Shown: positions 44,969 through 53,865 of the stretch, piece after piece | Numbering within the stretch: the stretch's first letter is position 1 | Layout of the letters: each line of letters starts with the position of its first letter | Origin: Streptomyces sp. Q6 | GTDB lineage: Bacteria; Actinomycetota; Actinomycetes; Streptomycetales; Streptomycetaceae | Direction of reading: 5' to 3' | Length of the DNA: 64,000 nucleotides | Assembly: GCF_036967205.1 (NCBI RefSeq) | Contig: NZ_CP146022.1 | Span: 62,001-126,000, forward strand | Made by a program: the position numbers and the translations under genes | Notes under the pieces: model-generated | What the model saw: only the letters and a program-made list of their open reading frames with translations | Database searches by the model: none | What the model was told of the DNA's origin: nothing

Positions 44969-45712
44969 ATGAGCAGTGAACCGGTGCCGGCCGATCTCTA
45001 CCCCGACGTGGCAGCCCACGGCAGTCTCGCGGCGGCGCTCCAGGCCGTGGCGGCCGACCAGGGACTGTCCCTTCCGCTGACCGTCACGCCGTCCGATCCA
45101 CTGCGCCATGCCACGATCACCAGCGTCGTTCCGCATCGCCACTCGGCCTACGTCGCAGCGTGGCATCACGCACGGAACTGGGGCATCCGGGGATCGTCCA
45201 ACAACAGGTTGATGATCTGCGGGAACACCAAGGATCTGCGGGAACTGCCCTCCGTGATCCACGGTTGGGCCGAAGGAGCCAGCCTTGACGATATCGGGCT
45301 CGCCGCGCCCTTCGACGTTCTGACCGGACGTTTCGAGGTCCCCGACGACAACCCCAGCGGCGTCATCGCCTCGCAGTGGCAGTGGCTGCTCAAGACCGCA
45401 GGTGATGCCGACTGGCCGCAGTACCAGGCGCTCATCGAAGCCGCCTACGCGCAACCGAGGCTCCGCAGCCTCTATCCGTTCACCAGCCACTGGGCACTGA
45501 GCTTCTCCAGCATTCCCCACTCCCCCTTCTCCCCGCCGTTCGTCTCGATCGACTCGCCTCGGGGAACCGACGCGTACACCATCAGGGAGTGGTGGCACAA
45601 GCCCGTCCTGTGCCAGGTCGCGACGCCGGCCGAAGCGGTCGATGTCGCCGTCGCCCGAATCCCCGACGACCTCGTGTCCGAAGTCCCTGACGTCCATGGT
45701 CCGCAACCATGA
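44969..45712 (+). CDS. DUF6193-type protein
   Basis: The 247-residue soluble protein has an N-terminal region with VVPHRHSAYVAAWHHARNWG, a helical centre and a C-terminal block LYPFTSHWALSFS typical of DUF6193 'natural product biosynthesis' proteins of Streptomyces. GGGGAG precedes the ATG. Function unknown; these genes are often solitary, as here. Confidence 0.7.
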   Translation: MSSEPVPADLYPDVAAHGSLAAALQAVAADQGLSLPLTVTPSDPLRHATITSVVPHRHSAYVAAWHHARNWGIRGSSNNRLMICGNTKDLRELPSVIHGWAEGASLDDIGLAAPFDVLTGRFEVPDDNPSGVIASQWQWLLKTAGDADWPQYQALIEAAYAQPRLRSLYPFTSHWALSFSSIPHSPFSPPFVSIDSPRGTDAYTIREWWHKPVLCQVATPAEAVDVAVARIPDDLVSEVPDVHGPQP

Positions 45713-46025
45713 CCGGCAGGGACACGCGTCAGCAGCCGGGTCCGACATGACGGTGCGAGAGGGGTGCACGCCGAAGCGGCGCCTGAGGAGACCGATGCCG
45801 ACGATCAAGGATTTCCGTCTCGCCGCCCGCAACGTGATCGGGAGAAGCAGCTGACGTTGTCGGCGCTGCGCTCGCGGCTACCGCGCCCCGACCTGTGCGG
45901 ACTCACGGCAGGGTCTGCGGAGTGACCAGTCCACTCCGGCGTTCCGGCTGGTCCCCCTCCGACCTTCCGGGTGGTCCGCGAGCCGACTGCGTGACCGGAC
46001 GACTGTCGGCGTGGTTGGGCCGATC
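45713..46025. other. Intergenic region (313 bp)
   Basis: No credible gene. It holds the upstream region of the SH3-like secreted protein. No clear promoter could be assigned. Confidence 0.4.
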
Positions 46026-46367
46026 ATGGAAAAGAGTCTCATCGCTCCGCAGGTACGCAGGGTTGTCACCGCACTGACCTTGGCCGCAGCCGTCACCGGT
46101 GCCGGGCTGGTCGCAGCCGGGTCGTCCGAGGCTGCCGCGAAGGGCTGTCACGTCACCGCACATGCCGTCTCGTTGCGCTCCAAGCCGTCCTCCCGAGCCA
46201 CGTCGGTCGGTATCGCCTACAAGGGCAACAAGTGCTCCGAGAAGGACTGGGGAACCAACTGGACCAAGGTCAAGATGACTTCGGGTAACGCCAAGGGGCG
46301 AACCGGCTGGATCCGTAACGACCTGATCCACCGGGCCGCCGAGGACATCCCCCTCGAACTCCACTGA
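46026..46367 (+). CDS. Secreted SH3-like domain protein
   Basis: The 113-residue protein has a cleavable signal peptide (ALTLAAAVTGAGLVAAGSSEAAA) and a bacterial SH3-like domain: HVTAHAVSLRSKPSSRATSV and VKMTSGNAKGRTGWIRNDLI, with two cysteines likely forming a disulfide. Such domains bind cell-wall peptides. The ATG at 46026 is chosen because the earlier frame lacks a signal start. Confidence 0.75.
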   Translation: MEKSLIAPQVRRVVTALTLAAAVTGAGLVAAGSSEAAAKGCHVTAHAVSLRSKPSSRATSVGIAYKGNKCSEKDWGTNWTKVKMTSGNAKGRTGWIRNDLIHRAAEDIPLELH

Positions 46368-46387
46368 CGACCACAGGCAATGCCGAC

Positions 46388-46413
46388 GGGGCGGGTCCGG
46401 CCGGACCCGCCCC
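46388..46413. terminator. Palindromic terminator after the SH3 gene
   Basis: A 13-base-pair perfect palindrome (GGGGCGGGTCCGG and its inverse) lies 20 bases after the stop, followed by a T-containing run. Confidence 0.75.
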
Positions 46414-46684
46414 CTTGCTTTGTGGTCCGGGCAGTACGGCGCCGGCCCGCGAGAGGGCCCCGTCAGCGGTCGTCGGGGGGAAGCTGACGGGACCGCACAG
46501 CGCCACGCTTGGCTTCGACGGGACGGCAAGGCCGCGCGCCTCGTGTTGTGAACACCGCATTGCGGTAATGGAGTTGACCTGGGCTCAAGCCCCAGGGCTT
46601 CTTAGTGGGTGTTCTGCGAGTCGTCGTGGCCGGTTGTCCGGTTTGAGGGGTTGCGGTTGGCCGCTTCTGCGGTGTGCTGGAGAC

Positions 46685-47542
46685 GTGGCTGATCGGCAGC
46701 CGTACCCGAGCGATCTGTCGGACGAGGCATGGGAGTTGATCCGGCCGGTCATCACGGCCTGGAAGGGGCAGCACCGTTCGGTCAGCGGCCATGAGGGCCG
46801 GTACGAGATGCGGGAGATCGTCAACGCGATCCTGTACCAGGCCCGGGTCGGCTGCCAGTGGCGCTATCTGCCGCACGACCTTCCGCCCTACACCGCGGTC
46901 TACTACTACTTCGGGCTGTGGCGCGACGACGGCACCGACCAGACCATCCACGACCTGCTGCGCTGGCAGGTCCGCGAGTCGAAAGGCCGGCGCGAGGACC
47001 CGTCCGCGGTCGTGATGGACTCCCAGACCGTGCACGTCTCGCTCAACGCCCCGAAGGAGACGACCGGCCTGGATCCGGGCAAGAAGAGCCGGGGCCGCAA
47101 GCGGGGCATCGCCACCGATGTGCTCGGTCTGCTCATCGCGGTGATCGTGGTCGCCGCGAGCGTGCACGACAACGCCATCGGGATCACGCTGCTGGACAAG
47201 GTGGCCGCCGACAACCCCGGCGTGGTGAAGAGCTGGGTCGATGCCGGGTTCAAGAACGCCGTCATCGAGCACGGCCGGTCACTGGGCATCGACGTCGAGG
47301 TGGTGTCCCGGGATCCGCAGACCAAGGGGTTCGCCCCGGCCCCGAAACGGTGGATCGCCGAGCAGACCTTCGGCACCCTCATGCTGCACCGCCGCCTGGC
47401 CCGCGACTACGAGACCCTGCCCGCCAGTTCGGCGTCCTGGATCCGCTGGTCGATGACCGACGTCATGACCCACCGGCTCACCGCCACCACCACTCCCACC
47501 TGGCGGGACCCGCCACCGGCCCGCCGGCCCGGACCGGCATGA
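46685..47542 (+). CDS. IS5-family DDE transposase
   Basis: The 285-residue transposase has an N-terminal DUF4096-like domain (YPSDLSDEAWELIRPVI) and a DDE catalytic core: Asp in AVVMDSQTV, Asp in SWVDAGFKNA and Glu in WIAEQTFGTL. All key residues are present and the frame is unbroken. The GTG at 46685 is the likely start. Its stop overlaps the ATG of the accessory ORF (ATGA). Confidence 0.85.
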   Translation: MADRQPYPSDLSDEAWELIRPVITAWKGQHRSVSGHEGRYEMREIVNAILYQARVGCQWRYLPHDLPPYTAVYYYFGLWRDDGTDQTIHDLLRWQVRESKGRREDPSAVVMDSQTVHVSLNAPKETTGLDPGKKSRGRKRGIATDVLGLLIAVIVVAASVHDNAIGITLLDKVAADNPGVVKSWVDAGFKNAVIEHGRSLGIDVEVVSRDPQTKGFAPAPKRWIAEQTFGTLMLHRRLARDYETLPASSASWIRWSMTDVMTHRLTATTTPTWRDPPPARRPGPA

Positions 47543-47964
47543 TCGTGTGGGAGTTGAGCATGCAGGAGTTCCTGGAACAGATCGAGATACGCGAGGCCGC
47601 CGGCCGTGACCTCGCGAACCGGCTCCGCACCCAGATCGCCGAGCTCACCGCCCAACTCACGGCCGCCGAACAGGCTCTGGAGCGACTGAAGATCACCCGG
47701 GAAACCATCCTGGAGATCGGCCCGGACCTTCCCGGCGGCCTCGCCCCGCTGCCCTCGGCCTACCGCCAGATCCTCGCCCTCTTCGAGAACACCGCGGACG
47801 GACTGCACCCCAAGGACGTCTGCCTCGCCCTGGACACCGGCACCGAGCCCCGGCACGTCGAAGGCACCCGCGCCAAACTGAAACGCCTGGTCAGCCGCGG
47901 CATCCTCACCGAACCCGAGCCCGGCCTCTTCCAGCTACCGCAGCCAACCCCGCCCCCGGACTGA
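47539..47964 (+). CDS. IS-encoded coiled-coil/winged-helix accessory protein
   Basis: The 141-residue protein has an N-terminal coiled coil (REAAGRDLANRLRTQIAELT, AEQALERLKITRETILEI) and a C-terminal winged-helix-like part (YRQILALFENTADGLHPKDV, GTRAKLKRLVSRGILTEPEP). It is coupled to the transposase and lies inside the terminal repeats. It may modulate transposition or expression. A broken relative sits at 41.3 kb without a transposase. Confidence 0.7.
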   Translation: MIVWELSMQEFLEQIEIREAAGRDLANRLRTQIAELTAQLTAAEQALERLKITRETILEIGPDLPGGLAPLPSAYRQILALFENTADGLHPKDVCLALDTGTEPRHVEGTRAKLKRLVSRGILTEPEPGLFQLPQPTPPPD

Positions 47965-47994
47965 CACCCGGCGAAAGCCCACAGAACACCCACT

Positions 47995-48006
47995 TACACT
48001 CGCCGC
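47995..48006 (+). promoter_or_regulatory. Leaderless -10 box (TACACT) at the IS junction
   Basis: TACACT at 47995-48000 lies six bases before the GTG of the sulfite-oxidase-like gene, the geometry of a leaderless transcript. The IS insertion overlaps its first bases, so any native -35 is now displaced. Confidence 0.4.
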
Positions 48007-49320
48007 GTGACGATCCCAACTGACATACGCGACGTGGTGGTTGACGAGGCGGCCTACGACCGGCGCCGGTTGCGGCAGTGGCTGGCCGGGCGGGCCCGTG
48101 CCGACGGAGTGGCCCGTCGCGATGTGCTGCGGCTGCTCGCGGCGTCGGGCCTGGCGACCGGTCTTCCGGCGGTGCTTGCGACCACCGCGCGCGCCTCGGC
48201 GGGCACGGCGTCAGCGACGGGCACGGCGTCCGCGTCGGCGGCCGGCATCGTCAAGCCACTGCCCGAGGAGTGGTTCACGCCCCGGGGCACGAACGCGGAG
48301 ACCAACTTCGTGTCCCTCGCGTCCACCGGCCACCACACTCCCGTCTCCCACTTCTTCGTCCGCAACCACACGTCGACGCCTCATGTGGACGCCACGGCCT
48401 GGACATTGAAGGTGTGGGGCAGCGGGCTTGCGGGCGACGGGCGGCAGTTCACCCTCGACGACCTCAAGCGTCTCCCCGCCGTGACCCGATCCTGCGTCGT
48501 CGAGTGCGCGGGCAACGGTCGCAGCTTCTTCACCAGCCAGCAGGGCCAGAGCGTCTCCGGCACTGCCTGGACGCTGGGCGCCATCGGATCGGCCGGGTGG
48601 CGCGGCGCACGCCTGGCCGACGTACTGCGCCTGGCAGGCCTGCGCCGTGACGCGGTGGATGTGCTGCCGCGCGGCCTGGACGCCGACTACGTCACCGCGG
48701 GCGGCACGAACCTGGGCCGGGTACGCCGCCCTCTGCCCATCGCCAAGGCGCTCGACGACGTGATCCTCGCCTACGAGATGAACGGCGAGCCCCTGCCGCC
48801 CGACCACGGCGCCCCGGTCCGGCTGATCGTCCCGTCCTGGGTCGGTATCGCCTCGATCAAGTGGGTCGGTGACATCGAGGTCTCCGACGAGCCCCTCTTC
48901 TCGCCCTGGAACACCGACTTCTACCGGTTGTTCGGCGACGCTTATCCGCCCGAGGGCAGTTCCCCGCTGTCCCGGCAGACGATCAAGTCCGCTTTCGAAC
49001 TTCCGTGGAACGCGAGCCTGCCGGCTCACGCGAACCACCGGCTTACCGGCCGCTCCTGGTCCGGCGCAGGCACCATCGCCCGTGTCGAGATCAGCACCGA
49101 CGCGGGCACCACCTGGCGGCGCGCTCACCTTCACGATGCTCCTCGGCGCGGCGACTGGGTCCGTTGGTCCACGAACTGGCGTCCCACCACCACGGGCCCG
49201 ACGACCGTCCTCGCCCGGGCGACCGACACCACCGGACGCACACAGCCGCAGGTCACGCAGCACAACACCCAGGGCTATCTGTTCGACGCCGTCGTGCGTC
49301 ACCCGGTGACCGTCGTCTGA
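48007..49320 (+). CDS. Sulfite-oxidase-like molybdopterin protein
   Basis: The 437-residue protein has an N-terminal Tat-like segment (ARRDVLRLLAASGLATGLPA), so it is probably exported folded. A molybdopterin-binding oxidoreductase domain follows, with the ligand cysteine in RSCVVECAGNGRSFF, and then a dimerisation domain from about residue 300. It would oxidise sulfite or a similar substrate outside the membrane. The start GTG lies 11 bases from the IS, so expression may depend on the new junction. Confidence 0.82.
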   Translation: MTIPTDIRDVVVDEAAYDRRRLRQWLAGRARADGVARRDVLRLLAASGLATGLPAVLATTARASAGTASATGTASASAAGIVKPLPEEWFTPRGTNAETNFVSLASTGHHTPVSHFFVRNHTSTPHVDATAWTLKVWGSGLAGDGRQFTLDDLKRLPAVTRSCVVECAGNGRSFFTSQQGQSVSGTAWTLGAIGSAGWRGARLADVLRLAGLRRDAVDVLPRGLDADYVTAGGTNLGRVRRPLPIAKALDDVILAYEMNGEPLPPDHGAPVRLIVPSWVGIASIKWVGDIEVSDEPLFSPWNTDFYRLFGDAYPPEGSSPLSRQTIKSAFELPWNASLPAHANHRLTGRSWSGAGTIARVEISTDAGTTWRRAHLHDAPRRGDWVRWSTNWRPTTTGPTTVLARATDTTGRTQPQVTQHNTQGYLFDAVVRHPVTVV

Positions 49321-49644
49321 CAACCCCGGGGGGTGGGCGTGAGCCGCGTCTGACGTGCGCAGCCAGTACGGGCCCGGGGGCGCACCTCGCGTCGTCGGCA
49401 ACGCACGCGCCGGTGAAGAGTCCAAGTCCCCTTGCGCCTACGTCCATGGAGCCGCCCGGGACGATCGCGTACAACCGGTGAGGAAGGAGCCCTGAGGGAC
49501 CGCCACGGCGTGCCCTGAGGTGAACGGTGCGGTCTCCCCACAACGCGCCGCAGTCTCCTGACAGTGCCTCCTCGCAGTCATCACGTCTTCGGGCGGGATG
49601 ACCGCGAGCCCCTGATGCCCCACACATCGAGAGAGGGACAGCAC
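49321..49644. other. Intergenic region (324 bp)
   Basis: No gene or clear repeat. It contains the upstream region of the next secreted protein. Confidence 0.4.
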
Positions 49645-50412
49645 ATGTCACACCGGATCGCCTCAACTCTGCTCCACTGGGCCGCTGTTGGCGCAGCGGC
49701 GGGCCTGCTCGCACTCACTCCCCAGACCGCCTCGGCGGCCGTGGGCGGCGGCAACGTCTCCACCGGCTGGTCGATCCCCGGCGTCCCGTCCGACGGACTG
49801 AGCAACATCACCTTCCCCCTCACCGTGAACCCCGCCACTGCACACACGAGCGGGATCTACTTCGCCCAGCAGTTCGACTTCGCGAACGCCTTCGGTTACA
49901 CGGGCCTCCAGCCCCGGGAGAACAGCGATGGCCACGAGCGGCTCTCGGCACGGTTCTCCACCTTCACCGACGGAGCGACCACGACCGACCCGCTCTGCCA
50001 CGCCGGCGCCGACGGCGGGCCCGGCGTGACCTGCGCGGTGGACTTCGACGCCGTCTACGGCCACCGGTACGACATCACGGTGGAGCGGACCGGAACCGAC
50101 ACCTGGAAGGGAACCGCGACGGACGCGGTCACCGGTGCGTCCGTACACCTGGGCTCCTGGAAGCTCCCGTCGGGCAGCGGAAAGCTCCAGGGCTCCCAGG
50201 GCGGTTTCGTGGAGTACTACGCCGGCATCCCCAGCTGCGCGGAGATGCCCAGGTCCGACGTCGTGTTCGGCGGTCCGACCTCCACGGACGCGGGCGGCCT
50301 GAGCGGCACGTCCAGGGCGAACTACGAGTACAGCGACTGTGTCGGCACGTCCGGCTACCGGGCCGAGAACGACGGCGCCGGAACGCACGTGACCCGAGGC
50401 TTCCTCTCGTAG
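49645..50412 (+). CDS. Secreted protein of unknown function
   Basis: The 255-residue protein has a signal peptide (LLHWAAVGAAAGLLALTPQT, cleavage after ASA). A beta-rich mature domain follows, with IYFAQQFDFANAFGYTGLQP and WKGTATDAVTGASVHLGSW, vaguely like DUF3472 carbohydrate-associated domains. Four cysteines suggest two disulfides. The ATG at 49645 has GAGAGGGA upstream. Function unknown. Confidence 0.65.
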   Translation: MSHRIASTLLHWAAVGAAAGLLALTPQTASAAVGGGNVSTGWSIPGVPSDGLSNITFPLTVNPATAHTSGIYFAQQFDFANAFGYTGLQPRENSDGHERLSARFSTFTDGATTTDPLCHAGADGGPGVTCAVDFDAVYGHRYDITVERTGTDTWKGTATDAVTGASVHLGSWKLPSGSGKLQGSQGGFVEYYAGIPSCAEMPRSDVVFGGPTSTDAGGLSGTSRANYEYSDCVGTSGYRAENDGAGTHVTRGFLS

Positions 50413-50466
50413 CCGCGGCTGAGCGCCGGGAAGTCAACAGTTGACGACATCGCGCCGTCGCACACG

Positions 50467-50502
50467 AAACAGGGCCCGATCCGTAAGGATCGGGCCCTGT
50501 TT
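50467..50502 (-). terminator. 16-bp perfect hairpin terminator of the tRNA gene
   Basis: AAACAGGGCCCGATCC and its inverse flank a GTAA loop, six bases beyond the tRNA 3' end on the minus strand. The TTT run makes it a good intrinsic terminator in that direction. Confidence 0.85.
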
Positions 50503-50507
50503 CGCAG

Positions 50508-50581
50508 TAGCGGGGACAGGATTTGAACCTGCGACCTCTGGGTTATGAGCCCAGCGAGCTACCGAGCTGCTCCACCCCGCG
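50508..50581 (-). tRNA. tRNA-fMet (CAT), initiator
   Basis: The 74-nt gene folds as a cloverleaf with anticodon CAT (GGGCTCATAACCC) and three G-C pairs at the anticodon-stem base, a hallmark of initiator tRNA. Positions 1 and 72 are C and T, the unpaired end used by formyltransferase. CCA is not encoded. It follows the E. coli initiator closely through the D and anticodon arms. Confidence 0.97.
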
Positions 50582-50836
50582 TCGGTGAACCTCACCCTAC
50601 GCCATCACCGCACCCGTCAGAACCACCCGCCCGTCCAGGGGGGGGGCAACCCGGCCGGGAGCCCGGTCCACCTCGATTGCGACGGCGGCAACGGGACACA
50701 CGAGAGAAAGGACTCGCCGCCCCCGACGAATCGAGGAACCCATGCACCGACGCCGCCACCCCCGTCCTGCGACGTGTGCCGCGCAAGGCACGTGTGTCGG
50801 CACCGCACCGCGCACGGCCGTAGGGGGAGCGAGCCG

Positions 50837-51070
50837 GTGAACGGGGGCATGGCACCGTTCCGGGACCGGCATCTCGCCGTGTTCTTCATCGTCCTCATGT
50901 ACGTGCTCATCGGCGCCCTGCTCGCCGGACTGATCGGCGCGGTGCTCGCGGGCGGCGGGCTGGGCGGGACCTTGGCAGCGGTCGCGGGCGGACTCCTCGG
51001 TGCCGCTTTCGCCGCGTGGCAGATCCGTCGCACGCCTGCCGCCGAACGCGCGGACGACAACACCTCCTGA
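50837..51070 (+). CDS. Small two-span membrane protein
   Basis: The 77-residue product from the GTG at 50837 (GGGGAGCG upstream) has two hydrophobic segments, HLAVFFIVLMYVLIGALLAG and TLAAVAGGLLGAAFAAW, and a charged tail. An ATG four codons later is an alternative start. Unknown function. Confidence 0.6.
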   Translation: MNGGMAPFRDRHLAVFFIVLMYVLIGALLAGLIGAVLAGGGLGGTLAAVAGGLLGAAFAAWQIRRTPAAERADDNTS

Positions 51071-51132
51071 CGGGCTGCGAGATGAGGGCCTGCACCTGGA
51101 CCTCGGCCCACTCCACCCGCCACTCCCCCGCG

Positions 51133-51855
51133 TCACAGGGCGGTCAGGCTCCACGCTCCGGCCGAGCGCACTTGGTAGTAGCCGCGGCCGGGCCACTGGA
51201 ACGTCCGCTCCCCCGCGCGCCCCTCGGTCACCGTCAGCCGGTAGGCGAGGTGGTCGTCCAGCGCCTCCAACTGGATCTGGCTGGGCCCCGCGTAGTGCAG
51301 GACGCCCGGGCCCGGTCCGCCGCGGTAATGCACGACGTCCGATCCGGTCCCGTTGCACTCGTGGTGGAAGCGGGGGATCTCTCGCAGCGGGACCGCGGTC
51401 GCCGTCCACGCCGCCCGCGCGCCGATCGCGAACACGCGGAAGTCGACCGTCTTGATCGCTCCCGGCAGGGGTATGCGGGCGGTGAACGGGGCGCCGTCGC
51501 CGGACAGCCGATACATACGGGAGGACCGCTCCTTCCTGCGGTTCTCGAAGCGTACGTTCAGCTGGGCGGTCGCGGCGGTCGAGAAGAAAAGGACGGCCGG
51601 GCGGTACGACGGCATCTTCAACCGGTGCAGTCGCCCGCCGTGCACGCCGTCCCCACCGACCCGGGTCCGGGGCACGGGCGACGGCGTGTCACGTGGCCCC
51701 TTGCCGCGGTGGATCGCGTCCGACACAAGGACCGTGGCCTGGGCGATGCCGCCGGGGATCGCGTCCTCGACGGCCGCGGCCGTCGACCGCTCGCGTCGGC
51801 GCCGAAGCCACCCTCGTAACCGCTCCCGACCCGCCCCAGTGCGCATGAGCGTCAT
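51133..51855 (-). CDS. Hypothetical protein
   Basis: The roughly 240-residue protein has an arginine-rich N-terminus, then a beta-rich region with AVLFFSTAATAQLNVRFENR, ARAAWTATAVPLREIPRFHH and GRGYYQVRSAGAWSLTAL. No membrane segment or export signal is clear. Several ATG codons cluster at the start, so it is uncertain by up to four residues. I do not recognise it. Confidence 0.5.
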   Translation of the reverse strand: MTLMRTGAGRERLRGWLRRRRERSTAAAVEDAIPGGIAQATVLVSDAIHRGKGPRDTPSPVPRTRVGGDGVHGGRLHRLKMPSYRPAVLFFSTAATAQLNVRFENRRKERSSRMYRLSGDGAPFTARIPLPGAIKTVDFRVFAIGARAAWTATAVPLREIPRFHHECNGTGSDVVHYRGGPGPGVLHYAGPSQIQLEALDDHLAYRLTVTEGRAGERTFQWPGRGYYQVRSAGAWSLTAL

Positions 51856-51967
51856 CATGCCGCACTGTCCCGAGTCGCTCCGCCGCTTCGACGGCGAACC
51901 CGATGCGGTACGGAACGGGAACGCGGGCATACGGGCCTCAACGACACGACAACGAACGGGAGTTCCC

Positions 51968-52147
51968 ATGTTCGCCATAGCCGCAGCCGTGCTGTTCTTC
52001 ATCGCCTTCCTGATCAACGCCGCCGACATCTCGACCAACGACGTCTTCTCCTCCGTGAACCTGATGCTCCTCGGTCTCACCGTTCTGGCACTCCATCTGG
52101 CGGGAGCCGGGGGCTGGGCCCAGAGTCGGTCCTCGCGTCGGCGTTGA
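51968..52147 (+). CDS. Small conserved two-span membrane protein
   Basis: The 59-residue protein starts MFAIAAAVLFFIAFLINAAD, then NLMLLGLTVLALHLAGAG and a basic tail. ACGGGAG precedes the ATG. The layout resembles short proteins common in Streptomyces, whose function is unknown. Confidence 0.6.
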   Translation: MFAIAAAVLFFIAFLINAADISTNDVFSSVNLMLLGLTVLALHLAGAGGWAQSRSSRRR

Positions 52148-52336
52148 CCCCGCACGGGGCCGCCGGTTCGGTCCCCGCTCCCGTTTCAGCACCACGCGCG
52201 CCCATGCGCAGACAACCGGCGCCGCCCGTTCGCGGGCGCCGGGTCCGCGGATGGGCGCGCGTGGTCTGTGTACGCACCGTGCGGCACGGCCCTGCACGTC
52301 ACGCGGCGGGCCACGAACACACCGGAGGTTCGGCGC

Positions 52337-52455
52337 CGTCACAGCCTGCGGGAGACGTCCTGCGCGGCCTGCATGACCGCGGGCGCGAACGCCGCCAGCT
52401 GCTCCTGCGTGACGAGGAAGGTGAGGGAGGAGACGGAGACTGCGCCGAAGCGGCC
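52337..52455 (-). pseudogene. IclR-family C-terminal remnant
   Basis: On the minus strand the frame reads GAVSVSSLTFLVTQEQLAAF, then APAVMQAAQDVSRRL and a stop, as at the end of IclR effector domains. The rest of the gene is missing. A relic of a third IclR gene is the simplest reading. Confidence 0.5.
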
Positions 52456-52581
52456 TCACGCGAGGTGACGTGGCGGCCAACGTGGCACGGCTGAAGGAGT
52501 CGATCGGCTGACCTCGGGCGTGCACGCACCGACCGGAGACCGCTTTCCCCGCTCGACGGACGTGCTCCGCGAGCGGCACGG

Positions 52582-53865
52582 CTAAGCGTCGGACTGCGTG
52601 TGGTCGGCCGTACGACCGGCGGGCCGCGCGTCGGTCGAACCGGGCTCTCCCAGTGCGGCGAGCTGTCGCGCGTACTCGCGGGCGATCGCACCGTTGGGGG
52701 CGATCGCCTGCGCCGCCCGATAGGACTGTGCCGCCTCGGTGAGGCGGCCGAGTCGCCGCAGCGCGTCCGCGCGGACCGCCGGTACGGCGTGGTTCCCGGC
52801 CAGTTGCCGGGGGGCGCCGAGCTCGTCCACGGCGTCAAGCTGTGCCTGCGGGCCGTCGCGCATGCCGACGGCGACGGCGCGGTTGAGCGCGACAACGGGG
52901 TTGCTCCGCAGGGCGAGGAGGCGGTCGTAGAGCTCCACGATCGTCCTCCAGTCCGTCAGGGCGGCGGTCGGGGCGAGCGCGTGCTGCGCGGCGACGGCCG
53001 CTTGGAGTGCGTAGGGGCCGCCCGCCGTCGCCGCCCGCCGGGCCAGGTCGACTCCCTCGGTGACGAGCGCGTGGTCCCATCGCGTGCGGTCCTGGTGTTC
53101 CAGCGTGACGAGCTCGCCGTCGGCGCCGATCCTGGCCGCGCGCCGGGAGTGCTGGAGGAGCAGCAACGCGAGCAGCCCCCGCGCCTCGGGTTCGCCCGGT
53201 GCCTCGGCGGTGACGAGCCGGGCGAGTCGGATGGCCTCCTCGGCGAGGGCGTCACGTGTCGTGCTGCCCTCGCTGGGCGCGTAACCCTCGTTGAAGATCA
53301 GGTAGATGACGGCGAGCACGCCGTGCAGCCGTTCGGCGCGTGCCCCGGGCAGGGGCACGCGGTAGGGAATGGCGGCCGCCGCGATCTTGCGTTTCGCCCG
53401 AAGGATCCGTTGCGACACGGTGTCCTCGCCGGTCAGGAAGGCGCGGGCGATCTCGCGCGTGGTGAGGCCGCCGACCGCGCGCAGTGTCAGCGCCACGCGG
53501 GATTCGAGAGGGAGCGCCGGGTGGCAGCAGGTGAAGATCAGCCGCAGCCTCTCGTCCTCCACGGGCTGCGGTTCGTGGTCGGCCCGCAGTGCGGCGACCT
53601 CGGCGAGCTTGGCGCGCTCGGTCGTCCGGCGCCGCAGCACGTCCACGGCGCGGTGTCTGGCGGCGGTCACCAGCCACGCTCCCGGTCTGCGCGGCACTCC
53701 CTCGCGTTCCCAGGCCGGCAGAGCGCGGGTGAACGCTTCCTGCGCGCAGTCCTCGGCCAGTTCCCAGTCACCGGTCAGGCGCACGATCGTGCCGAAGACG
53801 ACGCCCCACTCGGCGCGGTGCGCCTCCGCGAGCGCCGCCCGTACCTGCGCCGGACCGTGCGTCAC
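52582..53865 (-). CDS. ECF42-type sigma factor with TPR-like C-terminal extension
   Basis: The 427-residue protein has sigma regions 2 and 4 in the first 190 residues (AEDCAQEAFTRALPAWEREG, VGGLTTREIARAFLTGEDTV). A long helical repeat extension follows, with HGVLAVIYLIFNEGYAPSEG and RLGRLTEAAQSYRAAQAIAP. This is the ECF42 layout, whose partner is a DGPF-domain protein rather than a membrane anti-sigma. The GTG overlaps the DGPF stop. Confidence 0.9.
   Translation of the reverse strand: MTHGPAQVRAALAEAHRAEWGVVFGTIVRLTGDWELAEDCAQEAFTRALPAWEREGVPRRPGAWLVTAARHRAVDVLRRRTTERAKLAEVAALRADHEPQPVEDERLRLIFTCCHPALPLESRVALTLRAVGGLTTREIARAFLTGEDTVSQRILRAKRKIAAAAIPYRVPLPGARAERLHGVLAVIYLIFNEGYAPSEGSTTRDALAEEAIRLARLVTAEAPGEPEARGLLALLLLQHSRRAARIGADGELVTLEHQDRTRWDHALVTEGVDLARRAATAGGPYALQAAVAAQHALAPTAALTDWRTIVELYDRLLALRSNPVVALNRAVAVGMRDGPQAQLDAVDELGAPRQLAGNHAVPAVRADALRRLGRLTEAAQSYRAAQAIAPNGAIAREYARQLAALGEPGSTDARPAGRTADHTQSDA

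Larger units (their letters stand above)
46602..47996. mobile_element. Intact IS5-type insertion sequence with two ORFs
   Basis: Twelve-base inverted repeats GTGGGTGTTCTG at 46605-46616 and 47982-47993 bound 1,389 bp, and TTA is duplicated on both sides (46602-46604 and 47994-47996). A three-base target duplication fits the IS1031 subgroup of IS5. Both ORFs are intact and coupled, so the element may be active. It has landed immediately upstream of the sulfite-oxidase-like gene. Confidence 0.85.

Noticed and set aside
44645-45832. 395-codon minus frame over the DUF6193 gene
   Set aside because: It is antisense to a gene with family motifs and shows no motif of its own.
46574-46604. TTGACC as the original -35 of the sulfite-oxidase-like gene
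   Set aside because: With the IS removed, spacing to TACACT would be 23 bases, too long for a usual promoter.
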